NCBI RefSeq assembly: GCF_964204865.1
Contig: NC_135263.1
Coordinates: 18,149,426 to 18,213,425, forward strand
Reading direction: 5' to 3'
Source of the DNA: Styela clava
Taxonomy: Eukaryota; Chordata; Ascidiacea; Stolidobranchia; Styelidae
Length of the DNA: 64,000 nucleotides
In this document: in pieces, positions 1 to 14,200 of the stretch
Layout of the letters: the number at the start of each line of letters is the position of its first letter
Numbering within the stretch: the stretch's first letter is position 1
Made by a program: the position numbers and the translations under genes
Notes under the pieces: generated by a model
What the model was told of the DNA's origin: nothing
Databases searched by the model: none
Seen by the model: only the letters and a program-made list of their open reading frames with translations

Positions 1-583
1 TGGTAACATGTAAATCTAAATCTTGACTAATATTTAATGACTTGACTCGAGCACTGGAATTTTATCTACCACCAAAACAATTTGTTTTCAAAATATTTTG
101 CCCTAAATGACTTCAATATCGCTTCAATCAGAAGCTCCAAGTCTATTTTTCGTGCAGAGAATGATCAGACGGCACTTCCTGAATTCTCCATATTTATTGT
201 TTATTTATTTTATCTTGTAATATGCTGTCGAAAATACAGGAAATTATTCAAAATTTATTGGTAAAACAACATTACCTAAATTGTATATTATGAACCACTC
301 TGCCAAAACAGTTCAAATTTGGCATCATAATACTTGCGTGGTAATGATGTTTTTCCATGTACTCATGTAAATAATTCAGTCATTCTTCGAACAATCGAAT
401 GATATTGGCGACTTCTTGCTTAGCTAACAGTAATGTAGATGCTATTAGTCGGATTACATTGATGCAATCTTTTTAGACAGCTAATTGAAAATTGGTTTTT
501 ATAATTTTTCACGATGCACTCTTTAACGAAAAAAGTATGATATAAGGTTTATACTATGTAATTCAGGATTTGTGCTTCTCACT

Positions 584-724
584 AACACAAATGTATTTTT
601 GTAGCGTTTCGTCTGACCTAAGTCATTCCTCATAAGAGCACTTTATAACAATGACAAGAAAAAATATTTGTCTGAGGAATTCTACTTTTGGTCAGACGAA
701 ACGTTACAGAAATACATTTGTGTT
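584..724. mobile_element. Foldback miniature element
   Basis: Two inverted arms of about 37 bp face each other: the left arm contains TTTCGTCTGACC and the right arm GGTCAGACGAAACG, and both outer ends read AACACAAATGTATTT in the same inverted sense. The centre is about 65 bp of AT-rich DNA with no coding capacity. A lone diverged arm occurs at 5843-5877. This is the layout of a non-autonomous foldback/MITE; no transposase or clear target duplication was found, so the superfamily is unknown. Confidence 0.6.
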
Positions 725-933
725 AATGTGCAGCAGGATAAATAAGACGGTCCTGTTTATTTCCGCTACAGCATACTTGCATTGTATGCATACGAATTCA
801 TTAGCACAAAGGCATTGAGGAAGGATAAAGAGTTAGGCTCGCGTAACTTCTACTCATAAAACAGTTTATATGTAGCTTTTCATTAAAATTTAAATCAGTT
901 CTTTCGAATAGTTATTATAAATCTAAATTTGCA

Positions 934-3900
934 ATGAGGTCGTTATTCTCATTATTGCGAATATTCTTGTTACTGCAAACCGGACATGCCCACATGCCTA
1001 CTGTCTACGAATTTTGCTCACATGTTGTAGAACAAAGGGGAGTAAACTTGCCATCCTGCGATGCTGCTGTGTGTAAGGGCAGACCTGGTAAAATGGGGCC
1101 TAACGGACCAAAGGGAGACACTGGATTAACAGGGGAAAAGGGCGATGCATGTAACCCCACACCATGCGAAAGGCAACTTGCATCCATGGGTATGTACTTT
1201 GAGAAAAACTTTCAAAATGACAAGAACGAAAATAATAATATCTTGTCAACGATGTTTCATTTGAAGGAAGAAAATATTTCACACTATTTACTTTTTATAG
1301 TTCTACACATTATTCTTTGACACAATAAAAAAAATTCTTGAAACTTCTGTATCAATTTGTTTGGTGAAAAATTGAAAACATGATCTTTTGAAGGCGTAAA
1401 AATTTTAATATATTTGATGCCATAATCCACAAGACTTAATTTTGCTAATTGCCTATTCTCTTTACAAACATCATATACGCCTTAATTATTAAACTTAAAC
1501 TCTTGAGAATTGCTTTTCAAAGATTTTTTTTTAATCGCATTAGTAGTTTGTGCGTTATAATTTAGGATTTTCGTAATAATTTACTCTTTCAAAATTATTA
1601 AATATCTTCAAAAACAACAATTATTTATGTGGTGTTCTTTAGTAGTAATACGATAGAAGTTACCAAAAAATAATAATAACGTGTTTTTGAAACAGCCCTT
1701 CACTGTTCGCTCGGAATAAAATTCCATGATGTACAAGATTATGCAATGACAGCGTCCAGTGACGGAAAGTTGCACCGAGCATATTTTGGAAGACTAGATG
1801 CACAGCCTAACGCCCATTCCTATGGTTCATGGTGTGCCATGGATAATGCTGGTAAAAATATTTAAGTACAAAATTATAAGGATAAGGGTGACAGAAATAA
1901 TAATAGTCGAGGGAGTGTAATACTCGAAAGTATTTCAATATCGGTGATTCACATCCATCCTGGTGAAAAAAACGATCGTTCGTCAGAGTAATATAATATG
2001 ATGTTTTGGGTCTTGCGTGTTATTACGCGTACAAACGGTTGGATCCACATTTATATTTACGCACACAAAGAATGTAGAGACAGCTAACGATTGATGCTAC
2101 AATTATATAAGACATTGAACTTGTTGGTTCGTAATGTCTCAGTATGTATCTGCCACAAGTCACTTGTAATGTAATTATAAATTACCGTGCCGGGGAATCG
2201 ATGGAGAACGCGAGCAATTGTCTTTGTTAGAATGCATATTTGTGTATGTGACTGCATATACATGCCACATTACGAAACCTATTCCAATGTCATTTTGAAT
2301 GGATTTGAACAGTTTTTTTTTGTGATATGCATTTTGTTCATTTATCTTCTTATTTGATATTTGATGGATGACATCGTAGATTTTATCAGGTTTTAATCAA
2401 ATGCAGCATATTTTAAAACTGCCGTGTTCCCAATTCAAGGTCCTGGTTGGATTCAGATAGACTTGGGAAAGCCAAAGTTTGTGGCAGGAATAATGACTCA
2501 AGGACGTCCATATTCTAATGATTGGGTTACTTCATTTGAAGTTGCTTGTGGCTCTAGCCAACAACAGTTAACGACAATTGCTGAAAATGGAATGAACAAG
2601 GTACAAATAGAATATGGTAATAAATTCAACCAAGTTTCTATTTTGAAATAAAATTATATTGAAATGGTCAGAAACACCAATGAAACTATTTACTATAATT
2701 CAGGAATATTCATATAAAGGAGATTTAAAGGTGGAGAGAATATAGAAAAATAAATAGTTAAATTACTAGGATTATGTTTCTTGTTGTATTGAGTTGCTAC
2801 TGTGCAGTTACAGTTTATATTACAGTTTTTAGACTTAATTGAAGACTTTTTTTGTTTGTTGACAGCGAATTATAAATTCGAATTAAAGTGGATCCCAATA
2901 ATTACAATACAATATTCACAACAATTGCAAAATTTGCACGTATTTAAAATCGACTTGCTGGCGTAACTTGTGTTGTAATATAACTGGTTGCCTATTGCTT
3001 CATTTTGGGCCTGCTACATAACTTATTAGCGTTCTGACCAAAGAGAAAATTAAGGTACAAGCGTTAAACACGTTCGGAAACAAATATTGCATGGGTTGCT
3101 ATTGCTACTATTTTGTTCGAAGACTGGGATATCTTGTTTTTTAACATATTTTGTATTACGGTGTTTTGCTTGTTACCTTGTTTAGAAATGGGAAATCTTT
3201 CACTTTAGCGTGAATGCGCATGACTCAGCAAAGTTTTTCTGTAATAAAAAGGATATAAATAGAGATTTTGATCGCAAATTTTATGAATATAATTCCCTTA
3301 GATCAATTGTGGCTGAAGGAACAGCAACGGCAATAAAACATTTAAAAGATATTTTGCAACTTAATTGACTATAAATATACTTTTAAAATAAAGAAATTAT
3401 AGTTTTTTTGCTAGGGTGTCTGGTATATATATGTGTGTACTATACTTTCAACGATATTTTGTATTTTGTTTTTGCTCAAGAAGTATTTTTAATTTTTGTT
3501 CATCTTTCCAGGTATTTTTAGGTAACAGTGATGCAAACACAAAAATTTCTAACATGTTTCCGACATCTTTATCCTGCCGATATGTCAGAATTTTCCCCAA
3601 AACTTGGAATAATAAAAGTTGCATGAGAATCGAGTTGATTACTGGAAACTGCCACGGTTTGTTGCCATTTTGTTTTATAAATTATATCATTTGTTGGGAT
3701 GGGACGTTTTATGCGATGTTTCGCACTGGTATTTTTCAGGTAGGAAATCATATCGGTTTCAAATCAAATCAGCAGGCTATGATGACGGCAATACGTACGA
3801 GCTACGTGTGAATGGGATTGACGTTAACAAAATCAATTATAACAGAGGACATAATATTCTTGTTATAAATTCTCGAACCCTTACTTCAGAAACTCGCGCA

Positions 3901-6145
3901 TTTGACACTTACGAATCAACGAAAGCAGTAAGTTTTTATACAGATTCAATTACGAGTGGAAAATACTTTGGAGATTATGTTAAATACCAAAACTATTAGC
4001 TTTGGTTTGAGTAAATATCTGTCATATATTATTCAAAATTTTTCCATAGTTTGCTGAATGAAAATGTGTGATACTGTATTCTGAAATCTTATGTTTGTGA
4101 ATATTTAAGCAATTATTAAAAACTAGTGCTGAAGTCTTCGCAATGCATTTATATGGATATTTTAAAACCAAGTTTTGATCAAAATGAAAAAAATTGCAAA
4201 CAGGGTAATTTTTTTAACTCATATCCCAATGGCGCATTTATTTGTAAGGCAGTTTTTTTTCATTGCGGCTTATTCTGAAAATATTAATGGCATAAATTAC
4301 CTTAATGAAGGTAAAGAACATGATTTCATACCTAAAAGAAGTACCTTATGGATCTCTGATTGCCATGGCCGTCAGGGATGCAACAACGTCTAGTAGAATG
4401 GACGATGCGGATAAAGCTTTCATGTCTTCTCTTGGTGCCGGTGGAGAGGATTGTCCAATAGAAATAGGTAACTTATAATTTGAATTTAAATGTATATGAT
4501 TAACGTACAAAAACACTATATGAAAAAATATTTCAGGTATCTTTCAAGGCAGAAATTATGCTTCAAGTAATCCAGATTAAATCGGGGATTCCCCGTCCAA
4601 AGTTTAAATACTGTTTTTAGTAATTACCCATTTCTAGTGAAAACTGTATAATTTTTAATATTATTGTAATTTTAGCACGGTTGATTTTGCCTATTGACTG
4701 AAAAACAATCTCGACTGAGTATATACATATCTATGGTACTCTGTACTGGTAACGGTACCGTACTTGTACAAGCGTAGCTGGTAAGCTAGATTACCCATGC
4801 CGTTTACTAGTAATTTTGAATGTTGCCTATTTAATTTAATGTACCTGATTTATCAGTGTGCACAATCTAACACTTCACACCATAACCCCGACTTGTTCAG
4901 CAGTTGGTCTTTTGGTTCTTCGTTGCAATCTCTAGAAATCAACCACCTCCGGTAAGCGATACTCGTTCGGTACTCACCGACAGATTTCAAATTCTAAAAT
5001 TTCGATTTTTTCGTTTTCAAATTAAAAACGTGAACCTTGGGTGTCTCTGCTCGATAACCAGCTTTGGTTCTCCGCAACTTCCTTCCCCAGTAAATATGAG
5101 TAATTATTCTTTTCTCGTAATTTATGTTCAATTGATTTTTTTCATTACTGGTTCAAACTTGACTTGACTTGACTCAAATATAACATTTTGTCAATCGCAA
5201 GTACCAAAATATTGCGATATGGTTGGTGGACTGCTATAAATATATATACAGCTAAATATCTGCATATCGAGACAACTTATATACATATACAACCAAACAA
5301 ATATGAATATACTATACAGCCAATTTCATATGTATATACAGCCAATTCAATGTAAAAATACAGCCATTCAAGTGACACACAACCACATACAATCAATCCA
5401 TCATACATATATGCACGCTATATACCTGGACATGTTAAGAGGTCATATTGCCCCACTTCAGCTGATTAAAAACTCTTATATGAAAACCATAACGCTATTG
5501 AACGAAATATGAAAAAACTAGCGTAACTCAATATGCATATGCACCCATGATGTACATACAAAATTCAATGTCATATGCACATACATTCAACTTATTATGC
5601 ATATACGGCATTTAAACCAATGTATAAATGTAAGCAATGTATGTGTATATAGACAACTCAAGGTGCATATTAGTGGAGGTTACGTGAGACCAATTCCCAA
5701 TCCCCTCCCAATCCCCAATCCCGGGATAAATATGGAAATCCTATCCTATCCCCTTCCTCAATGCCTTTATGCTAGTGGATTCGTAGGCGTATAATGCAAG
5801 TACGCTTTAGCAAAAACAAACATGGCCATACTATGGCACACCAACACATATGTATTTCTGTAACTTTTCGTCTGACCAAAATCAGACTTCCTTAGCTTCC
5901 GTTCTACATAGCAAATAAATATAGTAAATAAGCACACTATAGAAAGGGAATGAATAGTTTGTAAAGCAATGCAATTTAGCGATTGTAGTCAATGTATCAA
6001 ACTTTTTTCAGCCCCCCGAGACTCGTGGGCTTTTCTTACACAAAAAGTGATGCCCGGAACTAAATTCCCTGAATGGAAAAACTGCTCACATACTCCAAGA
6101 TACGAAGGAATCGCTGAAATAAAGTCAAGCGTTATTTTAGGTTAG
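934..6145 (+). CDS. Secreted collagen-like / F5/8C (discoidin) / ILEI (FAM3-like) protein
   Basis: Exons 934-1189, 1696-1851, 2407-2600, 3512-3656, 3740-3927, 4311-4467 and 6012-6145 join in consistent phase (1,1,0,1,0,1) into about 409 residues. Residues 1-19 look like a signal peptide. Residues 49-72 are eight uninterrupted Gly-X-Y triplets flanked by cysteines, a short collagen rod that could trimerise. Residues ~88-250 form an F5/8C domain: SLGI near the start, TASSDG, GWIQIDLG, MTQGR, YVRIFP and a final ELITGNC. Residues ~253-405 match the ILEI/FAM3 fold: NRGHNILVI, FDTYES, then SLIAMAVRDA, FMSSLGA, RDSWAFL and RYEG. FAM3 proteins are secreted; the related POMGNT1 stem domain and many F5/8C domains bind glycans, so a glycan-recognition role is inferred, not shown. 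The ATG is the first in frame before the signal peptide. The stop is in exon 7; splicing at 6140 to an acceptor at 6236 would instead add about 12 residues and stop at 6274, with AATAAA at 6399-6404. Confidence 0.85.
5240..5660. repeat. Degenerate tandem repeat, TATACAGCCAA family
   Basis: About 420 bp of imperfect short tandem repeats built on TATACAGCCAATTCAATATG-like units. The same motif recurs at 30410-30530 and, in opposite orientation, at 39820-40290. It lies in the last long intron of the collagen/F5/8C/ILEI gene. The open frames in it are repeat artefacts. Confidence 0.6.
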
Positions 6146-6398
6146 TTGATTTGTTAATAGTTTTTTTTTCGTTCAGCGTTCGCTTGTGATCTTGTTAAAA
6201 ATAAGGAGAATGTTAAAAACTATCACATATTTACAGAGCGATTTGCTGGACTGGAGCACATTGACACCACATGAAATAGTAAATTACGAGACCCATCAGA
6301 AACAAAACAGAAACTTATATTGATGGAATATTGAATACTCTCTTGACAGACAAACTCTCAAATTTTAGTTTACATTCGAAAATCTCATCACAATTCAG

Positions 6399-6404
6399 AA
6401 TAAA
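6399..6404 (+). terminator. Candidate polyadenylation signal
   Basis: AATAAA lies about 250 bp after the exon 7 stop codon and 125 bp after the alternative stop at 6274. It is the first canonical signal downstream of either. AATAAA is common by chance in AT-rich DNA, so this is only plausible. Confidence 0.35.
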
Positions 6405-6560
6405 ATACCGGATGGCTTACGTAATTGCTTCCGACCTAGAATTACTATTCCAATGTTTGCATAACTTTCATGGTCTGTTACTTGTGCTGTTTTCACGTGT
6501 CGATTTGTCATTTTCAATGAATAAACTATCCGAAATATTGGGTCTTCTGGTTCAATATAG

Positions 6561-6620
6561 CAGGGGTTCTTAAGCTTTGGGTGGTATGGAGCCCGAGCAG
6601 AGGTTGACTATTATTTGCGG
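6561..6620 (+). mobile_element. hAT-type terminal sequence, one end only
   Basis: CAGGGGTTCTTAAGCTTTGG has the form of a hAT-superfamily 5' terminus. No matching inverted end was found in the next kilobase, so this is a lone or truncated end. Confidence 0.3.
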
Positions 6621-9600
6621 AGACCCACAATCAATTTATAAAATAAAAACAAATAAATATATTGTTACTTACAGATTAATGCTTCTTGGTAAATTAAAAT
6701 TACTTCAAACTTATAGATAATGTGTTATCTGAAACCACCCTGTTGCCACATTTCGACGATACAGTTGTCAAATTTTAATAATGCCGTCATTGCTTCTTTA
6801 GACAGTTACAAAATTAGCCAAGTCATTATTTTATTAAGTTAACGAATAGCTCTCAGAGCCCATAGGTTTCTTTGGCGAAGTCCTGGGACTTACTCGTATA
6901 TAGAGCACTTCGAGAATCTATGCAATACAGCATAGTTCAACCACAAAATGTATCACTTGAATAGCGGCCTTGTTTTGCTTTTGGGATTTAACAGACTTAA
7001 ATATACAGCGCCAAGGCTACCAGTTGTCATGGCAAAAATTAACTTTTGCTTGTTTTCATCGAAATTTCTACAAAGTACAGAAATAATCAAATTAAGTCAA
7101 AATGTCACATATTAATGATGGAAAAGTGGTATCAAATTGGTAATCATCAATACATTCTATTGAAATCATAGACGGGCGGAATAACATTTAAAAAGATGCC
7201 TCAGATGACGATGTTATATTTTTATATTTCAATACAACGTCTTCAACGGACGGTCATGTTCTTTCTTACTTGTCTTGATATTTTGTGGTACTTACATTAA
7301 TAAATGAAGTTAGTATGCATTTGCATTTACATCAGGGAAAATCTGACTTTCCACTTCCTGAAAAATTGATGGGAACTTGGAAACTGAACAAAACATTTAA
7401 ATCACTCACAGTATGTTGAGAACTCACTCAAACATTAAAACTCATATTTTATCATTTCAGTACATAAACCGCAAACAATATGTGTTTTTTTTTTGTGAAA
7501 ACTGTTTACCTAATTTATTTGACCATGAGAACGGATTACTGTATTGATTACGGTAGTGAAGCTCAGTCAGTCGCGTTGCTTAAAAGCCTTCGATAGATTC
7601 TTACGCAATATTTCTCTATCTAATCGCAAACCCGACCTAATACAATAATTTTGAAGTTCTTCCTTTAAATGGTATTTACAAATAAAATAGAAAACATGAT
7701 GCCACATTTTTATTATTATTTACAATCTAATAAGCCGAGCAACACGAGTAAAACTAAAGAATTATGATTTAATCGTTATATAAAGCTACGTTGTTAAAAT
7801 GTAAAAAAAAATTATGTTCAATAAGTTTTTGTTCGCCATCAAAATGCTACTTCATTGCCATCGTGAATATTTATTGTCTGAGTGCAAACTACACCTGTAT
7901 AAATGAATGTTTGGTATGAAGTATTGCTTCGTGTTCTCGTGACTGTTCTTAACCTACTTCGCATGGCTCAAATGTGTTCCTAATATGATTGATTGCTTTT
8001 TTACAATTCTCATTTATATACAGTTTAGGTCCAACTTGTTAATTAAGGTTCTGTACCGAAAGTTATTTTTCTAAATATTCTGTTCGCTGTGAAATAGTGT
8101 TCAAACTATCCGTTCGCCAGATAGTTACTACGTTGATCGTTTCAGGCCTCCGGGGAACTAAAGTCTATTGGTATTTCTATTGCTCAAATAAACCTTGAAG
8201 ATTTATCATTTGTCGCCTTTCACTTTTCTTCCAATACTTCTCCAATTTTAGTGGGGCAATCACTATTTTGATTTAGACAAACTTGCAGAAGGAGCAAATA
8301 AAGAAAAATGGGTATTTTTTAGAACCATTTGGAGCGCTATGCGTGCCGTAAGATGCAAGTAGTGCAATGATGAAGCTTTAAATGATAATTATATATATAT
8401 ATATTGCATTACAGTTTTCCAACGACGTTATGTAAAGTTTTGACGAGACTTGGAAGCGATTTATTTTTGTCGACTGAAATCATACCGCTTCATCAGATTG
8501 ATAATACGATTTAGCTACATGCCAGATAATATTTCAGAAAATTTATCCCACCTGGAAATATGGGAAACTTAATACTAGTCTACGTCGTTAATTCGGCGAT
8601 TGGGTTAGATAAAAAGTATATTATAGGTTTTGTGTTACCGCAGACCGCGTGAATCTGACCAAACAGGTGCATTTATGACATACACAACAATTTCAAATAG
8701 CTTTTTACATTTTGCAATATTAAAATTAAATACGTACCCATTTAGATAAATATTATGATATGTTTACAACTTCACTCCTGACAAGATCCATGCAAGCAAC
8801 TAGGGAGCCAATGAAAATTGGCTGATATTGTAGTAAACATGGTCTTGTATCCAAGATTTATAACCTCATTCGCCAGAAACAACGCTCTAAGTACCTTAAT
8901 ATAAGAATATGAAAATTAAATCAATGTTTCGTTAATCGGATTCAATAATTCGTCACTCTAATAACCAAATTTTATATGCCACTTATTTGCAGTTTTGAGT
9001 TTTTTAAGAATAGTTATGCAATAGTTAGTTATATACAATAGTAATGATGCGCACGTGCACCTGTCTTTTAACTCGAATTTCACCCCGAGGATTCTGAAAC
9101 GCTTCAAAATGGAGATTTTTGTGACATGCACATTATTGCAATTGTTCCGTCATAATAATTATTATTGTTACCATACGACTATGGTGACGTCCCAAAGGCG
9201 AAATAAACATCTACAGCCAGTGGCGGGTTCAAGTTTTCTGTCAGTTGGTTTCATCACAAATGTCATATTTTTCACCCGGTTCTGTTAGAAAAAGTCATTG
9301 ACAGTAACCAGTAATGCTGACCAGTTCGCTGATCTCATAAAATTCCGTGGGACGGTTATATAGAACCGGTGCGAACCCGCTGAATCCCACCACCGTCTAC
9401 AGCCCATTTTTCGAGCGCTTATAAATGTGAATTAAAGATATTTATTTCGCCCAATATAGATATTTATATGTATTCACTCGGATCAAATATGATTTGTATA
9501 TGTTTTGGAAATAACAAATTACTCTGATAATGAAATATAAATAGTAGCTATGTACTAATTGTGACTTGCTCAGATCGAAAGTGATACACATATAACATTC

Positions 9601-11187
9601 TCTATTGGTCGCACTGAGATACGAATTTTTCAGTATCGATATAAACAGGTTGTGGTTTTATTACAATGAATATGGTTTGCGATTATTTTGTAATATTGAA
9701 TTTTGCTATATGTCATAGTCTATAACTGTTTCAAAAAGTGAAACAAAGTATAGAGAATTACTCAATATTTTATGTATACCACCAGACGTAATGCGGAATC
9801 TTTAGTTTAACCATGTATTCATTACTGCTGAAACAGAGAGTTGCGTAAGCAGACAATTCATAATAAGAGTGCGCAATTAATAACTATTCCATTTATAATT
9901 TATACAAGTGTTATTTCCGAGTTTTGTGGGGGCTAAGAAAGGATTAGGACATTTATAGCATAAGATGCGTTTCTACTTACTAAATTTTCTGCTTACGAAT
10001 CGAGTTCATTTCGTAAGTAGAGATTTTACTGTACATTGATTGATATATTTTGTCAGTAGTATAATATTGGGAATCATTATTTTTTCAAGTCATTTTCCAA
10101 TAATATCTTTGAATTTTAGCATTTGTTCATCAATTGCTCAAATATATCTTCGCAGACGTTCGGATTCAACAAGCACAAAACTACTACATATAGTGTTGTT
10201 GTGTTGAATGTTTAGTTGGCTATATCCTAAAAATGTGGTATTTCATTAAATACGCAACCCTAAATTGGGTTTCGATATTTTGTACCGAGTTGTTATTTTA
10301 GAATGGTGCAACATATCAATATACTTTCATTTTTCCCTTTTGACTGACTTATTTTATAATGGTGTGGAATATTTCTAGCAACTTGTTCTGCTTTTGAGAA
10401 ATGCAATGAAACTGCATGATATATATTACCCAAAATGAACTTTTGGACGTGGTTGCAGTTTGAAAATATATTTATTTTTGTTTACATCAAATTAAAGCTA
10501 CATTTCCAGTTCTATGCTATAGCAAATAGTTTTCGAAATTACTTCTTTAGCAATTTCATCAAGGCCACTTATAATTCCCGAACTGATTGACGTTGCCATG
10601 GAGACATGTATAATATAAACGTATAATGTATATATATCTGAGTCGAGTGGTAAAGAATATTATACATTGCACTAACTTTTACTTGTCTATTCGTCTAAAA
10701 TACGTCGATGTGTACGTACGGTACGCTTTTAGTAGAACAAACGAATTCTCAACGACATAGACACAAAGCGTCATGAAGGATAAGGATGTTTATTTTCGTG
10801 ATTACAAAATGTATATGATTATATAAACCTCTTAACGCCACAGAAATGGCTTTTACCGTGAAACATAACTGCTAAATTTAGAGCATTTTCGTGATAATTA
10901 CTTCGTGACGGCATGCAGAAAATGTTAAGTTTTGATTGTAGATCATCACTGGTTTATACATAATTTTAAACCTTTCGTTGAGTTCACGTTTTTGTTAACT
11001 TTTGTGATTTAAATCCCATCATATTCGTTTTCTAATGAAAGTGTGATCCATTGGTTATTAATACAGTATTCAAAAAATGATATTCATGAATTTTGTGAAA
11101 AACGAGAACCATTTTATTAAAAAAAAAAAAAGAATTTAGCCAAATAGATATTTTGCAGCTACACCAATTACAATTACGGGAGCTCCA
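6620..11187. other. Gene-poor AT-rich region
   Basis: No open frame here shows a domain, splice-compatible neighbour or codon pattern suggesting a gene. There is a short AT microsatellite near 8391-8405. Otherwise I see only unique-looking AT-rich sequence. Confidence 0.5.
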
Positions 11188-11279
11188 GAAGTATGTGCAC
11201 CAAGATGGCGCACAACCTGAACATAGTATGTGTGCCAGGTCAGGATTCAGGTTATGCGCCATCTTGGTGCACATACTTC
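11188..11279. mobile_element. Palindromic miniature element, copy 1
   Basis: A 92-bp near-perfect hairpin: the left arm begins GAAGTATGTGCACCAAGATG and the right arm is its reverse complement, with a short loop. It is flanked by GGAGCTCC on the left and GGAGCGCC on the right, a likely imperfect 8-bp target duplication. Other copies are at 55838-55917 and 59533-59625. Overlapping open frames on both strands are produced by the palindrome and are not genes. Confidence 0.7.
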
Positions 11280-14200
11280 GGGAGCGCCCAATAACGTTAT
11301 TGCTTTTAATACCTAAGCAATTGTATTTCAATAACAAGAACGTAAGTGAACGTGTGTGTTACAATGCGTGATTGCTCTTTACCGTGAATTGTCAATGCTG
11401 TTATTTATAATTCCCACGACAGGCACTTGTATCAAAAAAGATTTAGATAATTACAAAATTGCAGGAAAATAATGAAAAACTAACAAATATGGTATGGTTG
11501 AAGTTACTTTGTTTCGAAAGTACTGTCATAGCGATAGTTAGAATTCAATTCATAGTAAATATAGATAATGTTTGTTTACTAGAATGGATCTTGAACAAAC
11601 ATCGCTTCGCGAGTTATTATTAACGCAATTATTTGATTTCACCTGAATGTAATGTCTTGCAACCACACAGTTTTATATTATAAATAAGCAGATTTTGGTT
11701 CAAAATGGAAGAGTTGTTCATAATCATGGTAAATATTATCATTTTATGTCGGTATTAGTGATGTTGCTAAATTTTAGAATAAAATTAAATTGCCGTTCAT
11801 TAACTTAATTTGGATAAATAAGTTTGTATCGCATTGTATATACTACTTATACAGGCATGGATGTATAATTTTGTTTTCAATGGTGATGAATTTAGAGATA
11901 TTTAATCAGAAGTACTAAATTTAGAGTGTTTATTAGAAAATATTTTAAGTGTAAATATTCTTCATCATTTCATTAATTACAATCTAATGCAAGTAAAAGT
12001 TGATCTTGAAATTGATCAAACTTTTGCTAATGCGTTATCTGAAAACAAAAATTTGATAAATCTTATGAAAATGGTATTTAATTTTGCGTGATATTTTTTC
12101 TGACGTTAACTACGACTCAAGGAAGTATCTTTGCGTTGACCACTAGGACAAACCAGTTTTCCAACACTAGATTTTAACCTGGATTGCCAACATAGCTGAA
12201 TAATATCGTTTGTGCGAATTGAGATTTCAACACGTAGAGTGTATACCAACGCACAGGAGTACATTTGCAGCTGTGTGTATATAAATATATATCATAAATG
12301 TTTTACGAATAACAGGTATTTGTGAGTAAATATTTAATTCGTATATTCTTGCAAGTTCATTTCTAGATAAGACCCGGAAAATATAGGTAAATAAATAAAT
12401 AAATCCTACTGCATTGAATTATTTCAAAATAAGGTGTGATGAACTTGCATATATCCCATCCGCGATCCGATCAATAAACATAATAATGGATGCAACATAA
12501 TTGATACTATTTGTAAAATTCAAATCCCGTAGTATTTGAAAATTCGAATGTATCTAAGCAAAATATATTCTGGCAACCCATGAGAATAAATATATAATAT
12601 AACATTGAAGACTACTTCGAGCTTATCTGACATTGAGTTTTCAATCTTTTATTCAATCAAAAACAAGATTCCTACTAAATTACTTCAATAACTTTGTGAC
12701 CCTATAATAATTTGAAGGAAACAACTAATAAAAATAATTGAACAAACCTCTTTGGCACGAAATATGATGTCACTTCAGTTTAAAAATATAATAGATTGAT
12801 GGTACGATTAGATTAGAATTTCAACACGCCAATACCACCACTAACAATAACAAATAGAGAAGGGTAGATGCATTAGGAGGAAATCACTATAGTTATTATC
12901 AGGAGAGTTCCCGGCATTTGATGTAATTTATCAGAAAAATTACGTTCTATTAGAATTTCTCTTTACTAATTGTGGCTGAAATTTAAAATAACTAATTTAT
13001 TAGCAACCTCACTTGAGAGCGTATTGGAGTTGATGCAGATGTTTCATTCAGTTATTTTTGTATTAAAGTCTAATAGATAGGAAGAAAAATAAAACCTGGT
13101 AGATTTTTTCGTTACTGTTTAAAGAATATAACAAGAAAATGTCGAAATAATTTTGTGTAAAAAGAAAGTAATTTGTTTTTAAAATCCAAATTTTGATTTA
13201 TATGTATAGAGTAATTATATTGACTCTCGAGTATATCTATCTTAATGAATTCAACGATAAATTTTGCATTTCATCATAGGCCACAGAGTTCAACGCTTCC
13301 ACCACACTTTGGATTTGAGCTGTTCCCTCACAACATTTTATTTCTGTTCTTGTTGTTTAACTGTACTTGAGTGATTGCAATAGCATATATTTATCGACAC
13401 TTGTCAGATTTTAAACAAAAAATAATGGAAGCATAAAATCTATGTATATATTTAAATGAAAATGCGCTGTAACAGCGGATGTCCTCGGAAGATTGATATT
13501 TTACTTTTACTTCAAACTTCAGAATGTATTCGACGACACATATGGCAAGATTATAAGGAGTTTGACAACTCAAAGCGTTTGAATAGATTTAATAACTATT
13601 TGACCTTTTTACAAATGTAGTCTTCGAACTTATCTAAGTACCCATAATTAACCTGAGTAATTATTTCATTTTCGATAAAAATAGCATTGTGATAGGAAGT
13701 AAATGCCAAGAGAGGAAATCCGGCACTTGTAGTGGAGTATTGTATATAATGTCATTGGATAAATGAAATGATGAGTCATACGTTATTTAATAAATTTATC
13801 TAATTTGGTCTCCATATCCAGTAATTGCCCAACAAGTAGATAAAATGTAGAATGTGTTAACGACAATGATACTCTTCGAAACATTCGTACATTTTTTGTT
13901 ACCTTTCCCAACCACACGAGACATACAGTCCATTTTCAAACAATAGAGCTCATCACAAGTGAACCCATCGCATCAATGATACATGTCGTTAAATGAAAAC
14001 AGTATTATTCATAAACTCTTTAGTTTTAACGAGTTTATGAATAGGATTATGTTGAAATAAAACGAAGAATAGTATTCACCAATGTATTATAGTATTCTGA
14101 ATAGTAACATTTCAAAAAGTTAGGAATACAACTATTCTTAGACATTTCCAGTCATTCAAATCAGTTTCCATGTTTAACTTTCAGCATGTCATACGTATTC

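Noticed and set aside
584-724. Possible hammerhead core (CTGAGGA … GAAAC) in the foldback element
   Set aside because: The intervening bases cannot form stem II; the pairing is explained by the element's own palindrome.
1005-1282. Minus-strand open frames over exon 1 of the collagen/F5/8C/ILEI gene
   Set aside because: Shadows of the Gly-X-Y coding exon; Pro-rich translation is the reverse complement of collagen triplets.
8420-8520. Possible hammerhead ribozyme core (CTGATGA on the minus strand)
   Set aside because: No GAAA and no pairing for stem II at the required places.
11032-11371. Overlapping frames on both strands
   Set aside because: Created by the palindromic element at 11188-11279.
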